The notes: generated by a model not told the origin, from the sequence alone. 64,000 bases of DNA from Clostridiales bacterium (GCA_018372435.1 JAHAJA010000022.1:1-64000), one strand, 5' to 3'. Numbered from the stretch's first letter, positions 6,745 through 16,961 are shown. Numbers and translations are program-made.

Positions 6745-9081
6745 ATGAAAGAAATTACTAAGAGAGGCATTGCGATTACTCTTATAGGACTTATGGTGTC
6801 ACGAGCGCAATTTCTATCCATGAATCCCATTGCGGTTGCATTCTTCGCAGCAGCATATGTAGAGAAGACAATGCGACCCTTTTTACTAATTGGAGTAACG
6901 ATTGGTTCTGCCACGGTCTTACCAACGGTGGAAGCCATAAAATATACATTTGTGATAATACTATTAGCCATTATAGGTAATCTAATTGAGAATCGGACTA
7001 AGAATAAACCAATTCCTTTGCAAGCTTTTGCATTCATAGCGGCTATTGTAACAGCGGGAATATCCTTTACAAAATATTTTTTGAGCTATGGTACGAGGGA
7101 ACAAATACTCTATATTACACTAGAGGCAGTATTAATTCTGTGTCTAACATTAGTCTTTAGTCGTCCAATCAAGTTTATCTTATATGGAGAGATGGGACAA
7201 GCAATGGATAATGAACAACTAATTAGTATGGCATTGCTAGGAGGATTGGTGATCTATGGGATACCTGATATTGGAGGAATTGAATTCTCACTATTCAAGA
7301 CTACGATATTCTTCCTGATCCTACTTATGGGATATAAGTATGGTGCAGGAGCAGGAGCAATAAGTGGAACGGTTTGTGGGATAGTGATGGGGGTACAAGG
7401 ATATATAAACGTCACAGGAATGACAATAAAAGAAGATTTATTACCTATCGTGGCGGTGATGTGCTGCCTAGGAATATTGGTAGGTATGTTCCGTGAGGTG
7501 GGGCGTCTTGCAACAGCAGTTGCATATAGTGTTGGTATAATTGGTGCAAGCTATCTATATGATGAGTTCCTTATGACAACAACACAAATAGGAGCCATCG
7601 TATCCAGTGTGATTTTATTCTTGTTCTTGCCAGCAACTATAATGCGGCGTATTCAGGGGACTACGGAACGAAAAAGTGAGATGCAGTTTATAGAACAAAA
7701 CATACAGAATATGACGAGACAGAAACTACATGGATTTGCAGAATCCTTTCAGAAGTTATCGAGTACTTTTCATACAATATCTGATACAAGAACTTCATTA
7801 AGTAGACAGGAAGTGGATGCGATATTTGATGAATTATCAGAACGTTTATGTAAGGATTGTAGTAATTGTACAGCTTGTTGGAAGACTGATTTCTATGATA
7901 CATACAAAGCAACATTCAGTATTTTGAATTCTGTAGAACAGAACGGTTACATATGTGAGGCCGATGTGCCAGTGGCGTTTGCAAAACGATGCATTAACCT
8001 AGGCGAATTTTTATCGGAGACAAATCGTAGCTTAGAGATTGCGAAGGTTAATCTAAACTGGACAAATCGAATGGCGGAGAGTAGAGAGGCAATTGCAGGT
8101 CAATTAGGTGAAGTAGCGAAGATAATCGATGACTTCTCTAAGGATCTTTCAGATACAATAGCTGTAAATGGTGCCGAAGAACGGCAGATCATTAATCAGT
8201 TGAAACTAAATCATATACAGGTGAAACAGATATCCATCATGGAGAGGCGGAGTAAGAGACAGGATATCTATGTAGTTGCGAGAACATCAAAAGGACGATG
8301 TATCACAACGAAGGAAACGGCAACAATTATAGGTAATGCCATTGGTAAAAAGGTTAAGCCAGATGAAGGGAGTAAGAATATTCTTACAAAGGATTATGAA
8401 ACGTTTATATTTGTGGAAGATACAACGTTTAAGACTCTAACAGGTGTGGCTAAAGTTCCAAGGGTAGGAGAAAGTGTGTCGGGAGATAATTTCTCAATCA
8501 TGAATCTTGGTACAGGGGATATGATTATGACGTTATCCGATGGTATGGGAAGTGGTAAATTGGCTTGTGAGGAAAGTGAGTCCGTTGTTGAATTACTAGA
8601 ACAATTAATCGATGCTGGGTTTAAAGAAGAATCAGCCATTAAGCTAATTAATTCCATCTTAGTAAGTCGTTCGGAAAGTCAGATGTTCTCTACGGTAGAT
8701 ATGAGTATATTAAATCTCTATACAGGAATCTGTGATTTTATTAAGATTGGAGCTTCAACAACCTTCATTAAACGTGATAATTGGGTGGAGAGTATCTGTT
8801 CAACCACTTTACCAGTTGGTATATTTAATACAGTGGATTTTGATGGTGTTTCGAAGAAGTTATATGATGGAGATTTTATTGTAATGGTTACAGATGGAGT
8901 CTTAGATTGTATTCAAGGAGAGAATAAGCAACAAGAAGTAGAACATATTATTATGAGCATTAAGAGTAGGAATCCACAAGATATGGCAGATCAGATTCTA
9001 TCAAGGGCAATGGAGTATAGTGATAATGAAGCCATTGATGATATGACTGTATTAGTAGCAGGGGTTTGGAAAAAATATTAG
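6745..9081 (+). CDS. spoIIE: Stage II sporulation protein E (membrane serine phosphatase)
   Basis: SpoIIE dephosphorylates the anti-anti-sigma factor SpoIIAA, releasing sigma-F in the forespore, and helps polar septation. The 778-residue protein has about ten membrane spans in residues 5-305, a central regulatory region with a cysteine cluster (LCKDCSNCTACWK, about 371-383), and a C-terminal PP2C-type domain (about 570-778). That domain contains GDNFSIMNLGTGDMIMTLSDGMGSG, the DG metal site near VTDGVLD, and the final DDMTVLVAGVWK. Length and order match the family. It has its own promoter with unusual spacing and lies before tilS-hpt-ftsH as in Bacillus. Confidence 0.97.
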   Translation: MKEITKRGIAITLIGLMVSRAQFLSMNPIAVAFFAAAYVEKTMRPFLLIGVTIGSATVLPTVEAIKYTFVIILLAIIGNLIENRTKNKPIPLQAFAFIAAIVTAGISFTKYFLSYGTREQILYITLEAVLILCLTLVFSRPIKFILYGEMGQAMDNEQLISMALLGGLVIYGIPDIGGIEFSLFKTTIFFLILLMGYKYGAGAGAISGTVCGIVMGVQGYINVTGMTIKEDLLPIVAVMCCLGILVGMFREVGRLATAVAYSVGIIGASYLYDEFLMTTTQIGAIVSSVILFLFLPATIMRRIQGTTERKSEMQFIEQNIQNMTRQKLHGFAESFQKLSSTFHTISDTRTSLSRQEVDAIFDELSERLCKDCSNCTACWKTDFYDTYKATFSILNSVEQNGYICEADVPVAFAKRCINLGEFLSETNRSLEIAKVNLNWTNRMAESREAIAGQLGEVAKIIDDFSKDLSDTIAVNGAEERQIINQLKLNHIQVKQISIMERRSKRQDIYVVARTSKGRCITTKETATIIGNAIGKKVKPDEGSKNILTKDYETFIFVEDTTFKTLTGVAKVPRVGESVSGDNFSIMNLGTGDMIMTLSDGMGSGKLACEESESVVELLEQLIDAGFKEESAIKLINSILVSRSESQMFSTVDMSILNLYTGICDFIKIGASTTFIKRDNWVESICSTTLPVGIFNTVDFDGVSKKLYDGDFIVMVTDGVLDCIQGENKQQEVEHIIMSIKSRNPQDMADQILSRAMEYSDNEAIDDMTVLVAGVWKKY

Positions 9082-9137
9082 AGCGTGAGACTTGCTATTT
9101 TTACAATTGAAGTATAGAATAGCTGATAGTTAAAACA

Positions 9138-9306
9138 TTACTGTTCACAAGCAATCTCCGCGAGGTGTTTTTTGTGAGTAAAGTGCAGCGAAAGTCACAG
9201 AAAACCCGAGAATTGCGGCGCGAAACGGAGCTTTATTCCGTTTCTGTGCATCGCGAAGCATGTTACTGCTTGGAGCACTGCCGTATTGGGGCAGTGTGAA
9301 CAGTAA
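9138..9306. repeat. Inverted-repeat element, TTACTGTTCA family
   Basis: Termini TTACTGTTCACA (9138-9149) and TGTGAACAGTAA (9295-9306) are perfect inverses. Inner hairpins include GAAACGGA/TTCCGTTTC (9219-9244) and CACTGCC/GGGCAGTG. TAAAACATT occurs at 9131-9139 and 9310-9318 and may be a target duplication. It fills the spoIIE-tilS gap. Confidence 0.65.
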
Positions 9307-9333
9307 CGCTAAAACATTTGGAGGACTAAACCC

Positions 9334-10887
9334 ATGCTTAATAAGGTGAAGCAATATATAGAGTCGAATCGAATGCTGAGGAATAAAGAAAAGGTAGTAT
9401 TAGGAGTATCAGGTGGTGCTGATTCTGTCTGCCTTTTCTTTGTATTGCTTGCACTCCGCGATAGCTATCAATTAGAACTTCATGTTGTTCATGTCAATCA
9501 TATGATCCGTGGCGAGGAGGCAGATGCTGATCAAAGATATGTGGAGAGAATCTGCAAAGCGAATAAAATCCCATTCCATCTTGTGAAAGAGGACGTAAAG
9601 AAGTACGCCAAAGAACAGCATCTATCAGAAGAGGAAGCAGGAAGAAATATTAGGTATCAGGCATTCGAACAGGTACGAGAGGAATATAATTGTGATGTCA
9701 TTGCTGTTGCACATAATAGCAATGACTGCGCGGAAACAATGTTGTTCCAGTTAGTGAGAGGTAGTGGACTTACAGGCTTAACTGGTATTCCATCTGTGAG
9801 AGATTGTATCATTCGACCACTATTATGCGTAACAAGAAAGGAGATTGAACATTATCTTGATACGCGAGGTATTCCCTATCAGACAGATGCCACGAATTTG
9901 CAAACGGAATATACAAGGAATAAGATTCGTTTACAGGTACTACCCTATCTAGAGAAGAATATTAATAGTCAAGCTATTTCCCATATAGTAAAATCGGCAC
10001 AGATGCTTAAGGAAGTGGAAGAATTTATAGAAAAACAGACAAAAATTTGTTATAATAAATTCGTTCAATGTAAAGATGCTAGATATTACTTTGATAAAGA
10101 GGAGTTTCTAAAGGAAGATACCGTGATCCAAAAGACGGTTGTTAGAGAAATCCTTAGAAATCTTAGCGGTCAGTTAAAGGATGTTGAAAGTATCCATATC
10201 GAGGATATATGTGGTCTTGCTGCAAAAGGTGTCGGTAAAAAAATAGATTTACCATACGGTATTGTAGCATACAATGATTATAAGAATCTAATACTAACAA
10301 ATAATAAGGTAACAATTAGTGATAATGATTTCAGGGAAAGAAAAGAGTATCCCTTGATAGAAGAGCTTGGGGAGTATTCTTTAGACTTAATCAACAAACA
10401 AAGTGGAGTGATTGATCTAGCTAGTGGTGAAAAGCTAGGATATGTAACCCACACCCTTACTAAGAATGAGAAAGCCAATCTATTGGATAAAAAACAGAAC
10501 GTTTGGGATACTAATCAGAATGTGATTTCTAGTATTGACTTGCAGGTAGATCAGAATACGAATTTTTATGAAGAATATAAAAAAAGTATGATAAATACTA
10601 GAAATGGGTATACGAAATGCTTTGATTATGATAAAATAAAAAATGCTGTTCAATTACGTACCAGACGAGAAGGCGATTACATGCAAATTGATGCTAAGGG
10701 TGGAACGAAGAAGCTTAAATCAATCTTTATTGATAATAAAGTTCCACAAAAAGATCGTAACCTTATCCCGTTGTTAGCAGATGGTAATCATATTATGTGG
10801 ATACTGGGATCGCGTATTAGTGAAGCATATAAATTAAGTGAAAGTACCAAAACAATACTTATTGTTTATTTATTTGGAGGAAAATGA
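9334..10887 (+). CDS. tilS: tRNA(Ile)-lysidine synthase TilS
   Basis: It converts C34 of tRNA-Ile(CAU) to lysidine with lysine and ATP, so that AUA codons are read. The N-terminal ATP pyrophosphatase domain carries the PP-loop SGGADS at residues 26-31 and HVNHMIRGEEADAD. The C-terminal TilS domain covers about residues 430-515 (LRTRREGDYM...KKLKSIFIDNKVP). At 517 residues it is longer than many homologues, with a low-complexity stretch at about 335-425. GGAGG precedes the ATG. Its stop lies one base before the hpt start. Confidence 0.95.
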   Translation: MLNKVKQYIESNRMLRNKEKVVLGVSGGADSVCLFFVLLALRDSYQLELHVVHVNHMIRGEEADADQRYVERICKANKIPFHLVKEDVKKYAKEQHLSEEEAGRNIRYQAFEQVREEYNCDVIAVAHNSNDCAETMLFQLVRGSGLTGLTGIPSVRDCIIRPLLCVTRKEIEHYLDTRGIPYQTDATNLQTEYTRNKIRLQVLPYLEKNINSQAISHIVKSAQMLKEVEEFIEKQTKICYNKFVQCKDARYYFDKEEFLKEDTVIQKTVVREILRNLSGQLKDVESIHIEDICGLAAKGVGKKIDLPYGIVAYNDYKNLILTNNKVTISDNDFRERKEYPLIEELGEYSLDLINKQSGVIDLASGEKLGYVTHTLTKNEKANLLDKKQNVWDTNQNVISSIDLQVDQNTNFYEEYKKSMINTRNGYTKCFDYDKIKNAVQLRTRREGDYMQIDAKGGTKKLKSIFIDNKVPQKDRNLIPLLADGNHIMWILGSRISEAYKLSESTKTILIVYLFGGK

Positions 10888-10888
10888 A

Positions 10889-11413
10889 ATGGAAGACAAG
10901 ATAAGAGTATTACTTAGTGAAGAAGAAGTTGATAAGAAAATTCGTGCACTAGGTGATCAAATCAGCAAGGATTATGCAGGAAAGAGCATTCATCTAATCT
11001 GCGTATTAAGAGGTGGTGTGTTCATCACTTGTGAACTTGCAAAGAGAATTACTGTACCTGTAACTATGGACTTCATGTCAGTGTCTAGTTATGGAGACGG
11101 AACAGAAAGTTCAGGTAGGGTTAAGATTGTTAAAGACCTTGATGACACGATAGAAGGAAAAGAAGTATTAATCGTGGAAGATATTATAGACTCAGGAAGA
11201 ACATTAAGCTATCTTATTGAGTTGTTAGCTTCTAGAAAGCCAAATAGTATTCGTCTATGTACTCTTCTTGATAAACCAGAAAGAAGAGTAACTGATGTAA
11301 AAGTTGATTATGTTGGATTTAACATTCCAGACGAATTTGTAATTGGATATGGCTTAGATTATGCTCAAAAATATCGTAACCTTCCATTCATTGGAGTAGT
11401 TGAAAACGATTAA
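10889..11413 (+). CDS. hpt: Hypoxanthine phosphoribosyltransferase
   Basis: It salvages hypoxanthine and guanine to IMP and GMP with PRPP. The 174-residue protein has the PRPP-binding motif VLIVEDIIDSGRTL at about residues 89-102, an N-terminal RGG loop (CVLRGGVF), and the C-terminal DYVGFNIPDEFVIGYGLDYAQKYRNLPFIG hood typical of Hpt. The ATG at 10889 follows GGAGG; an upstream in-frame start at 10838 lies inside tilS. The gene is joined to tilS by one base and precedes ftsH, as in Bacillus. Confidence 0.96.
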   Translation: MEDKIRVLLSEEEVDKKIRALGDQISKDYAGKSIHLICVLRGGVFITCELAKRITVPVTMDFMSVSSYGDGTESSGRVKIVKDLDDTIEGKEVLIVEDIIDSGRTLSYLIELLASRKPNSIRLCTLLDKPERRVTDVKVDYVGFNIPDEFVIGYGLDYAQKYRNLPFIGVVEND

Positions 11414-11492
11414 TAAAAAAAGGGAGTAAGGTTAATGGCACTGATTTGATTTATATTGCTGACATTGACCTAAATAGAAGGGAGGTATTGCT

Positions 11493-13373
11493 TTGAAGAA
11501 GCAGATGAAAGGACTTGGTTTCTATGCCATTATTCTTGCTATCATTGTTATGGCTATGTTGCTGTCAGATAGTTTGAATAAAGTAAGTACCGATTCATAT
11601 AGTCTGTCACAATTTACAGCAGACTTGAAAGAAAAGACAATTAAGACAATTGATGTGTACATGAATGAAGAGGTGCCAACTGGCCAGGTTAAGGTAACCT
11701 TTATAGATAGTGATAAGTCAGCTTCAAGTTTCTATGTAGCTGATACTAGCAAGATTGAAGATCTTGCAACAGAGCATGGTTACAATGCGGCTGTTCACGA
11801 TGTAAGTCGACCAAGTTGGATTATGCAATTGTTGCCTTATATACTAGGTTTCATTGTAATTATTGTATTATTCTCCTTTATGACTAGTCAAGTTTCCGGT
11901 GGCGGAGGCAATTCCAAAGTAATGAACTTTGGTAAAAGTAGGGCTAAGATGTCAACTGATGAGAATAAGAAGACAACATTTAAGAATGTAGCAGGTCTTG
12001 ACGAGGAAAAAGAAGAACTGAGAGAAATCGTAGATTTCTTGAAAGAGCCAACAAAATACATGCAAGTTGGTGCTAGGATTCCAAAGGGTGTCCTATTAGT
12101 AGGTCCTCCGGGAACTGGTAAAACATTATTAGCCAAAGCAGTAGCAGGAGAAGCAGGTGTACCATTCTTCAGTATCTCTGGTTCTGATTTCGTAGAAATG
12201 TTTGTTGGTGTTGGTGCTTCTCGTGTAAGAGATTTATTCGAAGAAGCAAAGAAAAATGCACCATGTATCGTATTCATTGATGAGATCGATGCCGTTGCAA
12301 GACGACGTGGTACTGGTCTTGGCGGTGGTCATGATGAAAGAGAACAAACACTGAATCAAATGTTAGTTGAGATGGACGGTTTTGGTGCTAACGAAGGAAT
12401 CATCGTAATGGCAGCAACAAACCGTGTAGATATTCTCGATCCAGCAATACTTCGTCCAGGTCGTTTTGACCGTAAGGTTACAGTAGGACGTCCAGATGTG
12501 AAAGGAAGAGAAGAGATTCTTCATGTTCATGCAAAAGGAAAACCACTTGGAGAAGATGTAGACTTAAAACAAGTTGCTCAGACAACAGCTGGTTTCACTG
12601 GAGCTGACCTTGAGAATCTATTAAATGAAGCTGCAATCTATGCAGCAAAAGAAAATCGTGCATTTATTATGCAAGAAGATATTACACATTCATTTATCAA
12701 GGTTGGTATCGGTACAGAGAAGAAGAGTCGTGTTATCTCTGATAAAGAAAAGAAGATTACTGCATATCATGAAGCTGGTCATGCGATTTTATTCCATGTA
12801 CTACCTGATGTTGGTCCTGTATATACCGTATCAATCATTCCTACTGGCAATGGTGCAGCAGGATATACAATGCCACTTCCAGAAAAAGATGAGATGTTCA
12901 ATACGAAGGGCAAGATGACGCAAGATATTATCGTAAGCCTTGGTGGACGTATCGCAGAGGAAATGATCTTCGACGATATCACAACAGGAGCTTCTCAAGA
13001 TATTAAAGTAGCGACAAAGACAGCAAGAGCAATGGTAACTCGTTACGGGTTCTCTGAATCCCTTGGTCTAGTTAACTACGATAGTGACGATGATGAAGTC
13101 TTCATTGGTAGAGATTTAGCTCATACTAGAAGTTTCAGTGAGGAAATTGCTCGTTCTATCGATGAAGAAGTTAAGAGAATTATTGAAGATTGTTATGATA
13201 AAGCGAAGAAGCTTCTTACAGACAATATTCAAGTACTTCATGGTTGTGCTGATTTACTTCTTGAAAAAGAACGTATCACCAGAGAAGAATTCGAATCTTT
13301 ATTCGTAGCCGATGAAGTAATTGCAAACAGTATAGAAGCCGAAGTAGTTGAAAGTGGAGATTCTGAAATCTAA
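11493..13373 (+). CDS. ftsH: ATP-dependent zinc metalloprotease FtsH
   Basis: This membrane AAA+ protease degrades misfolded membrane proteins and regulators. The 626-residue protein has two membrane spans (about residues 6-24 and 112-132) flanking an external domain. An AAA+ module follows, with Walker A GPPGTGKT at 204-211, Walker B IVFIDEID, and an arginine-finger region RPGRFDR. The zinc protease site is HEAGH at 426-430. The start is TTG at 11493 after GGGAGG. A terminator follows. Confidence 0.97.
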   Translation: MKKQMKGLGFYAIILAIIVMAMLLSDSLNKVSTDSYSLSQFTADLKEKTIKTIDVYMNEEVPTGQVKVTFIDSDKSASSFYVADTSKIEDLATEHGYNAAVHDVSRPSWIMQLLPYILGFIVIIVLFSFMTSQVSGGGGNSKVMNFGKSRAKMSTDENKKTTFKNVAGLDEEKEELREIVDFLKEPTKYMQVGARIPKGVLLVGPPGTGKTLLAKAVAGEAGVPFFSISGSDFVEMFVGVGASRVRDLFEEAKKNAPCIVFIDEIDAVARRRGTGLGGGHDEREQTLNQMLVEMDGFGANEGIIVMAATNRVDILDPAILRPGRFDRKVTVGRPDVKGREEILHVHAKGKPLGEDVDLKQVAQTTAGFTGADLENLLNEAAIYAAKENRAFIMQEDITHSFIKVGIGTEKKSRVISDKEKKITAYHEAGHAILFHVLPDVGPVYTVSIIPTGNGAAGYTMPLPEKDEMFNTKGKMTQDIIVSLGGRIAEEMIFDDITTGASQDIKVATKTARAMVTRYGFSESLGLVNYDSDDDEVFIGRDLAHTRSFSEEIARSIDEEVKRIIEDCYDKAKKLLTDNIQVLHGCADLLLEKERITREEFESLFVADEVIANSIEAEVVESGDSEI

Positions 13374-13401
13374 CATTAGACATAAATAATTGTTAATAAG
13401 G

Positions 13402-13443
13402 CAGCTTGTAAACTCGTATCATGAGATTACAAGCTGTTTTATT
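13402..13443 (+). terminator. Terminator after ftsH
   Basis: Stem CAGCTTGTAA (13402-13411) with TTACAAGCTG (13427-13436), followed by TTTTATT. Confidence 0.88.
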
Positions 13444-14183
13444 CTGAGCTAATATTATGTGTTATGTGTTTGGTAAGTGAAATGCTGATTTATGTATAAA
13501 GTTGAAGTGCGTTACTAAAACAACAATAATGAACATATCATAGCAAAAACAACTATGATTAAGTGAAAAGATATAATGGGACTAAAAGAAAGCAATATAC
13601 GCCTTGAATATGTAAATAACTGGGAAGAATCAAAAGACAAGAAGTACTAGAAGCAAATAATGGTATATAAGTACAGTAATTATTTGGACGAGATGAAGTT
13701 CGCTTGTCACATTTGACAAAAAAAGATTTATATTTATAAAATGTTTATGCACACTTATATTGTACATCATGCTATACTAATAAACGTAAACCCCAATACA
13801 TTATATAGTTTTTGCTACACCCCATAAGTAACAAAAATACCTTCTCCAAAAGAGGACAGCAGATCGGATGGCTGTCCTCTTTTACTATATACAACAGGGA
13901 AAAATATACAGATTAGTTACGTAAGCAAGAACACTTTATAATAATAATTCTAAAATAATGTATGGTCAAATTGCTAGTGGACCATGCTTATAGTGTGATA
14001 GAAATTATTCTGATTTGTGAACTATGGTGAAAATAATTAAAAATCCATGGTTGTATAATGAAAATGTGTATATTAGAATAAAATAGTTATCAGATAAATA
14101 ATTACATATAAATATAATTATTTGAAATAGAGGGCAGGTGCAAAAGAAACGGCACCAATAAGAGAAAAGAGGGGCTTTCACAT
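13444..14183. other. Intergenic region between ftsH and the GH13 gene
   Basis: I see no protein gene in this 740-base stretch. It holds the candidate small RNA at 13785-13886, a hairpin GTATGGTC/GACCATGC near 13961-13988, and a small hairpin GGTGC/GCACC just before the GH13 ribosome binding site. Confidence 0.6.
13770..13886 (+). ncRNA. Candidate small RNA with its own promoter and terminator
   Basis: An extended -10 promoter (TG-C-TATACT, 13770-13778) is followed about 65 bases later by a strong terminator, AAAAGAGGACAGC (13848-13860) / GCTGTCCTCTTTT (13871-13883). The predicted RNA, about 13785-13886, is near 100 bases. It is A-rich and C-patched, with two ACCCC runs and a CCTTCTCC stretch that could pair with ribosome binding sites. 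It has no ORF with a ribosome site. No -35 box of quality is visible. Confidence 0.45.
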
Positions 14184-16298
14184 ATGAATTTTAATACGAA
14201 CTTCAATCAGCTAACGAAATATGAAAAGCTAAATGCTTACATGGAACATGTAGCACCGATTTTAAATCTTGATGCTTTATTTTGTGATGGAACCAAACAA
14301 TACCGTATTCCAGAAGAACCAATGGCAAATGATGAGGTGAACATCCGCTTTCGTACTGCTAGAGAGAATGTGGATGAGGTTTACCTGATTTCGACATACA
14401 ATCGGCAAGTGATGAAGAAGATTGACCACGATATGCTGTTTGACTATTATGAGGGGACCATTCAATTAGAAGAAGCGAAAGTGGAATACTATTTTGAGGT
14501 TCGAAGTGGACATTTCACCTGTTATTATAATCGTAAGGGCGTCATGAATGAAGTACAGAATAACTATAACTTTGTGCTTATGCCAGGTTTTCAGACACCA
14601 AATTGGGCGAAAGGGGCGGTCTTTTATCAAATCTTCGTTGATCGTTTCTGCAATGGAGATACCAGTAATGATGTATTAGACAGAGAATACACTTATATTG
14701 GAGAAGGAACAAGTGAAGTTAATGATTGGAATAAGTATCCATTAGCAATGGGAGTAAGGGAATTCTATGGTGGAGACTTGCGAGGTGTCATGAAGAAGTT
14801 AGATTATCTTCAGGAGCTTGGAATCGACGCTATCTATCTAAATCCAATCTTTGTATCTCCTTCCAATCACAAATACGATATACAAGATTACGATTATGTT
14901 GATCCTCATTTTGGAGTGATTGTTAAAGATGAGGGAGAATTACTACAACCAGGTGATACGAATAATCAGCATGCAACAAGATATATTACAAGAGTTACAG
15001 CTAAGGAGAATCTTGAAGCCAGTAATGAATTGTTTATTGAGCTAGTAGACGAGATTCATAGGAGAGGTATGAAGATTATCCTAGATGGAGTTTTCAACCA
15101 TTGTGGATCATTCAATAAGTGGTTAGATAAGGAATGTATCTATAAAGATGAAGAAGGATATGAAAAGGGTGCTTATGTTGATGAGAATAGCCCTTATCGA
15201 TCATTCTTTAAATTCCGTGATGGTACATGGCCATACAACAATCGCTATGATGGTTGGTGGGGGCATGATACACTACCAAAGTTAAATTACGAGGAATCGC
15301 CAAAGTTATATCAATATATTATGGATATTGCTAAGAAATGGGTTTCACCACCGTTTAATATTGATGGTTGGAGACTTGATGTAGCAGCTGACTTAGGACA
15401 TTCCAATGAATACAATCATAAATTCTGGAAGGATTTTAGGAGAACGGTCAAAGAAGCAAATCCCGAGGCTATTATACTTGCAGAACATTATGGAGATCCT
15501 AGTTCGTGGCTACAAGGCGATGAATGGGATACTGTAATGAACTATGATGCCTTCATGGAGCCACTAACCTGGTTTTTAACAGGAATAGAGAAACATAGTG
15601 ATGAATCAAGAGACGATCTCTATGGGCATTATGAAGCTTTTTATGGATCTATGAGTCATCATATGACAAGATTTAATACACAGTCTTTATTAGTAGCTAT
15701 GAATGAATTATCCAATCACGATCACTCACGTTTCTTGACTCGGACCAATAGAAGAGTAGGACGTACCGCAGCGAATGGTCCAGATGCCGCGAATTACGGC
15801 ATTAATAAGGCTGTTATGAGAGAGGCAGTACTAGTTCAGATGACATGGCCAGGGGCTCCTACAATCTATTATGGAGACGAGGCAGGCGTATGTGGATGGA
15901 CGGATCCGGATAATCGTAGAACGTATCCGTGGGGACATGAAGATACAGGCTTAATCGCATTGCATCAAGAACTTATTCATATACACAAAAGTTACGAAGC
16001 CTTGAAGACCGGTTCCATGATTTTCTTATGTGGAGGAAATCATTATTTCAGTTATGGACGTTTTGATACTGGCGATAAACTGGTTATCATTGTGAATAAC
16101 TTGCAACAAGAACAGACAATCGATATACCAGTATGGCAAGTCGGTATACTTGATACCGATCGCTTGGTAAGAATCATTCAGACCAATAGGGAAGGATATA
16201 ATCTAGAAGCAAAGAGATACCCCGTGCGAGAAGGCTATGCCAAGGTGGTAATGCCACCAGAATCTTCAACGATCATAAAGACAATTGACACTTTCTAG
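14184..16298 (+). CDS. GH13 alpha-amylase family enzyme (neopullulanase/cyclomaltodextrinase type)
   Basis: The 704-residue protein has no signal peptide, so it probably acts on imported malto-oligosaccharides or cyclodextrins. An N-terminal beta-domain (about 30-125) of the CBM34/N type precedes the (beta/alpha)8 barrel. Catalytic residues are D399 (GWRLDVAA), E434 (ILAEHYGD) and D513 (NELSNHDHSRF); the barrel also has the YQIFVDRFCNGD start and DGVFNHCG. A C-terminal beta domain ends the chain. Family order and length match neopullulanase-like enzymes. The ribosome site GAGGGG is close to the ATG. It is monocistronic, with a terminator overlapping its stop. Confidence 0.9.
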   Translation: MNFNTNFNQLTKYEKLNAYMEHVAPILNLDALFCDGTKQYRIPEEPMANDEVNIRFRTARENVDEVYLISTYNRQVMKKIDHDMLFDYYEGTIQLEEAKVEYYFEVRSGHFTCYYNRKGVMNEVQNNYNFVLMPGFQTPNWAKGAVFYQIFVDRFCNGDTSNDVLDREYTYIGEGTSEVNDWNKYPLAMGVREFYGGDLRGVMKKLDYLQELGIDAIYLNPIFVSPSNHKYDIQDYDYVDPHFGVIVKDEGELLQPGDTNNQHATRYITRVTAKENLEASNELFIELVDEIHRRGMKIILDGVFNHCGSFNKWLDKECIYKDEEGYEKGAYVDENSPYRSFFKFRDGTWPYNNRYDGWWGHDTLPKLNYEESPKLYQYIMDIAKKWVSPPFNIDGWRLDVAADLGHSNEYNHKFWKDFRRTVKEANPEAIILAEHYGDPSSWLQGDEWDTVMNYDAFMEPLTWFLTGIEKHSDESRDDLYGHYEAFYGSMSHHMTRFNTQSLLVAMNELSNHDHSRFLTRTNRRVGRTAANGPDAANYGINKAVMREAVLVQMTWPGAPTIYYGDEAGVCGWTDPDNRRTYPWGHEDTGLIALHQELIHIHKSYEALKTGSMIFLCGGNHYFSYGRFDTGDKLVIIVNNLQQEQTIDIPVWQVGILDTDRLVRIIQTNREGYNLEAKRYPVREGYAKVVMPPESSTIIKTIDTF

Positions 16299-16313
16299 TC
16301 AGTTGTCTTTTTT
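16277..16313 (+). terminator. Terminator overlapping the GH13 stop
   Basis: Stem AAAGACAATTGAC (16277-16289) pairs with GTCAGTTGTCTTT (16298-16310), then T-run. Confidence 0.88.
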
Positions 16314-16410
16314 CATAAGAGAAAGAAGGAAGCGTTTTAAGACTTTAAATAAGCAAATTTTGTTTATAAACAAGAAAATTAGGAAAATTAAAAAAACTTA
16401 AAAATAATAC

Positions 16411-16438
16411 TTGCAATTTTTTAGTTTTCTGCTATAAT
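16411..16438 (+). promoter_or_regulatory. Promoter of the tRNA cluster
   Basis: TTGCAA (16411-16416) and TATAAT (16433-16438), spacing 16, lie 22 bases before tRNA-Tyr. Confidence 0.8.
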
Positions 16439-16460
16439 AATATCTTGTCAGAGCAATTAA

Positions 16461-16542
16461 GGAAGGGTTCCCGAGTGGCCAAAGGGGGCAGACTGTAAAT
16501 CTGTTAGCTACGCTTTCGAAGGTTCGAATCCTTCTCCTTCCA
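16461..16542 (+). tRNA. tRNA-Tyr (GTA)
   Basis: 82-base class II tRNA with a long variable arm; acceptor GGAAGGG/TCCTTCC, anticodon GTA in the CAGACTGTAAATCTG arm, T arm GAAGG-TTCGAAT-CCTTC. Confidence 0.95.
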
Positions 16543-16547
16543 TTAAT

Positions 16548-16631
16548 GCCGGCGTGGCGGAATTGGCAGACGCACAGGACTTAAAATCCTGCGGGGTCAA
16601 ACCCGTACCGGTTCAAGTCCGGTCGCCGGCA
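16548..16631 (+). tRNA. tRNA-Leu (TAA)
   Basis: 84-base class II tRNA with long variable arm; acceptor GCCGGCG/CGCCGGC and anticodon TAA in AGGACTTAAAATCCT. It lies five bases after tRNA-Tyr. Confidence 0.95.
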
Positions 16632-16734
16632 TTCAGTTTAATCTGAATGTAGATTGTGGGCACGACAGCTATAACAATAGGTTGTAGATATTACAATTTT
16701 TTGCTTACATCATTGGTTTTACTCAAAAGGGCAT

Positions 16735-16807
<73 letters not shown>

Positions 16808-16822
16808 TTGATAATTTAATAT

Positions 16823-16893
16823 GCGGGTGTAGTTCAATGGTAGAACACTAGCCTTCCAAGCTAGATACGTGGGTTCGATTCCCATCACCCGCT
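16823..16893 (+). tRNA. tRNA-Gly (TCC)
   Basis: 71-base cloverleaf; acceptor GCGGGTG/CACCCGC and anticodon TCC in CTAGC-CTTCCAA-GCTAG. Confidence 0.95.
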
Positions 16894-16961
16894 TTTCATT
16901 TGTCTAACAAATGTGATATACAAAGCATGTCGGTCAGCAAAGCTGACAATAGAAAATATAT

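Noticed and set aside
6509..6748. 79-codon ORF upstream of spoIIE
   Set aside because: It overlaps the spoIIE promoter and has no ribosome site or recognisable sequence.
11414..11492. Four-codon ORF between hpt and ftsH (ATG at about 11436)
   Set aside because: Too short to judge; a weak ribosome-site-like stretch alone is not evidence.
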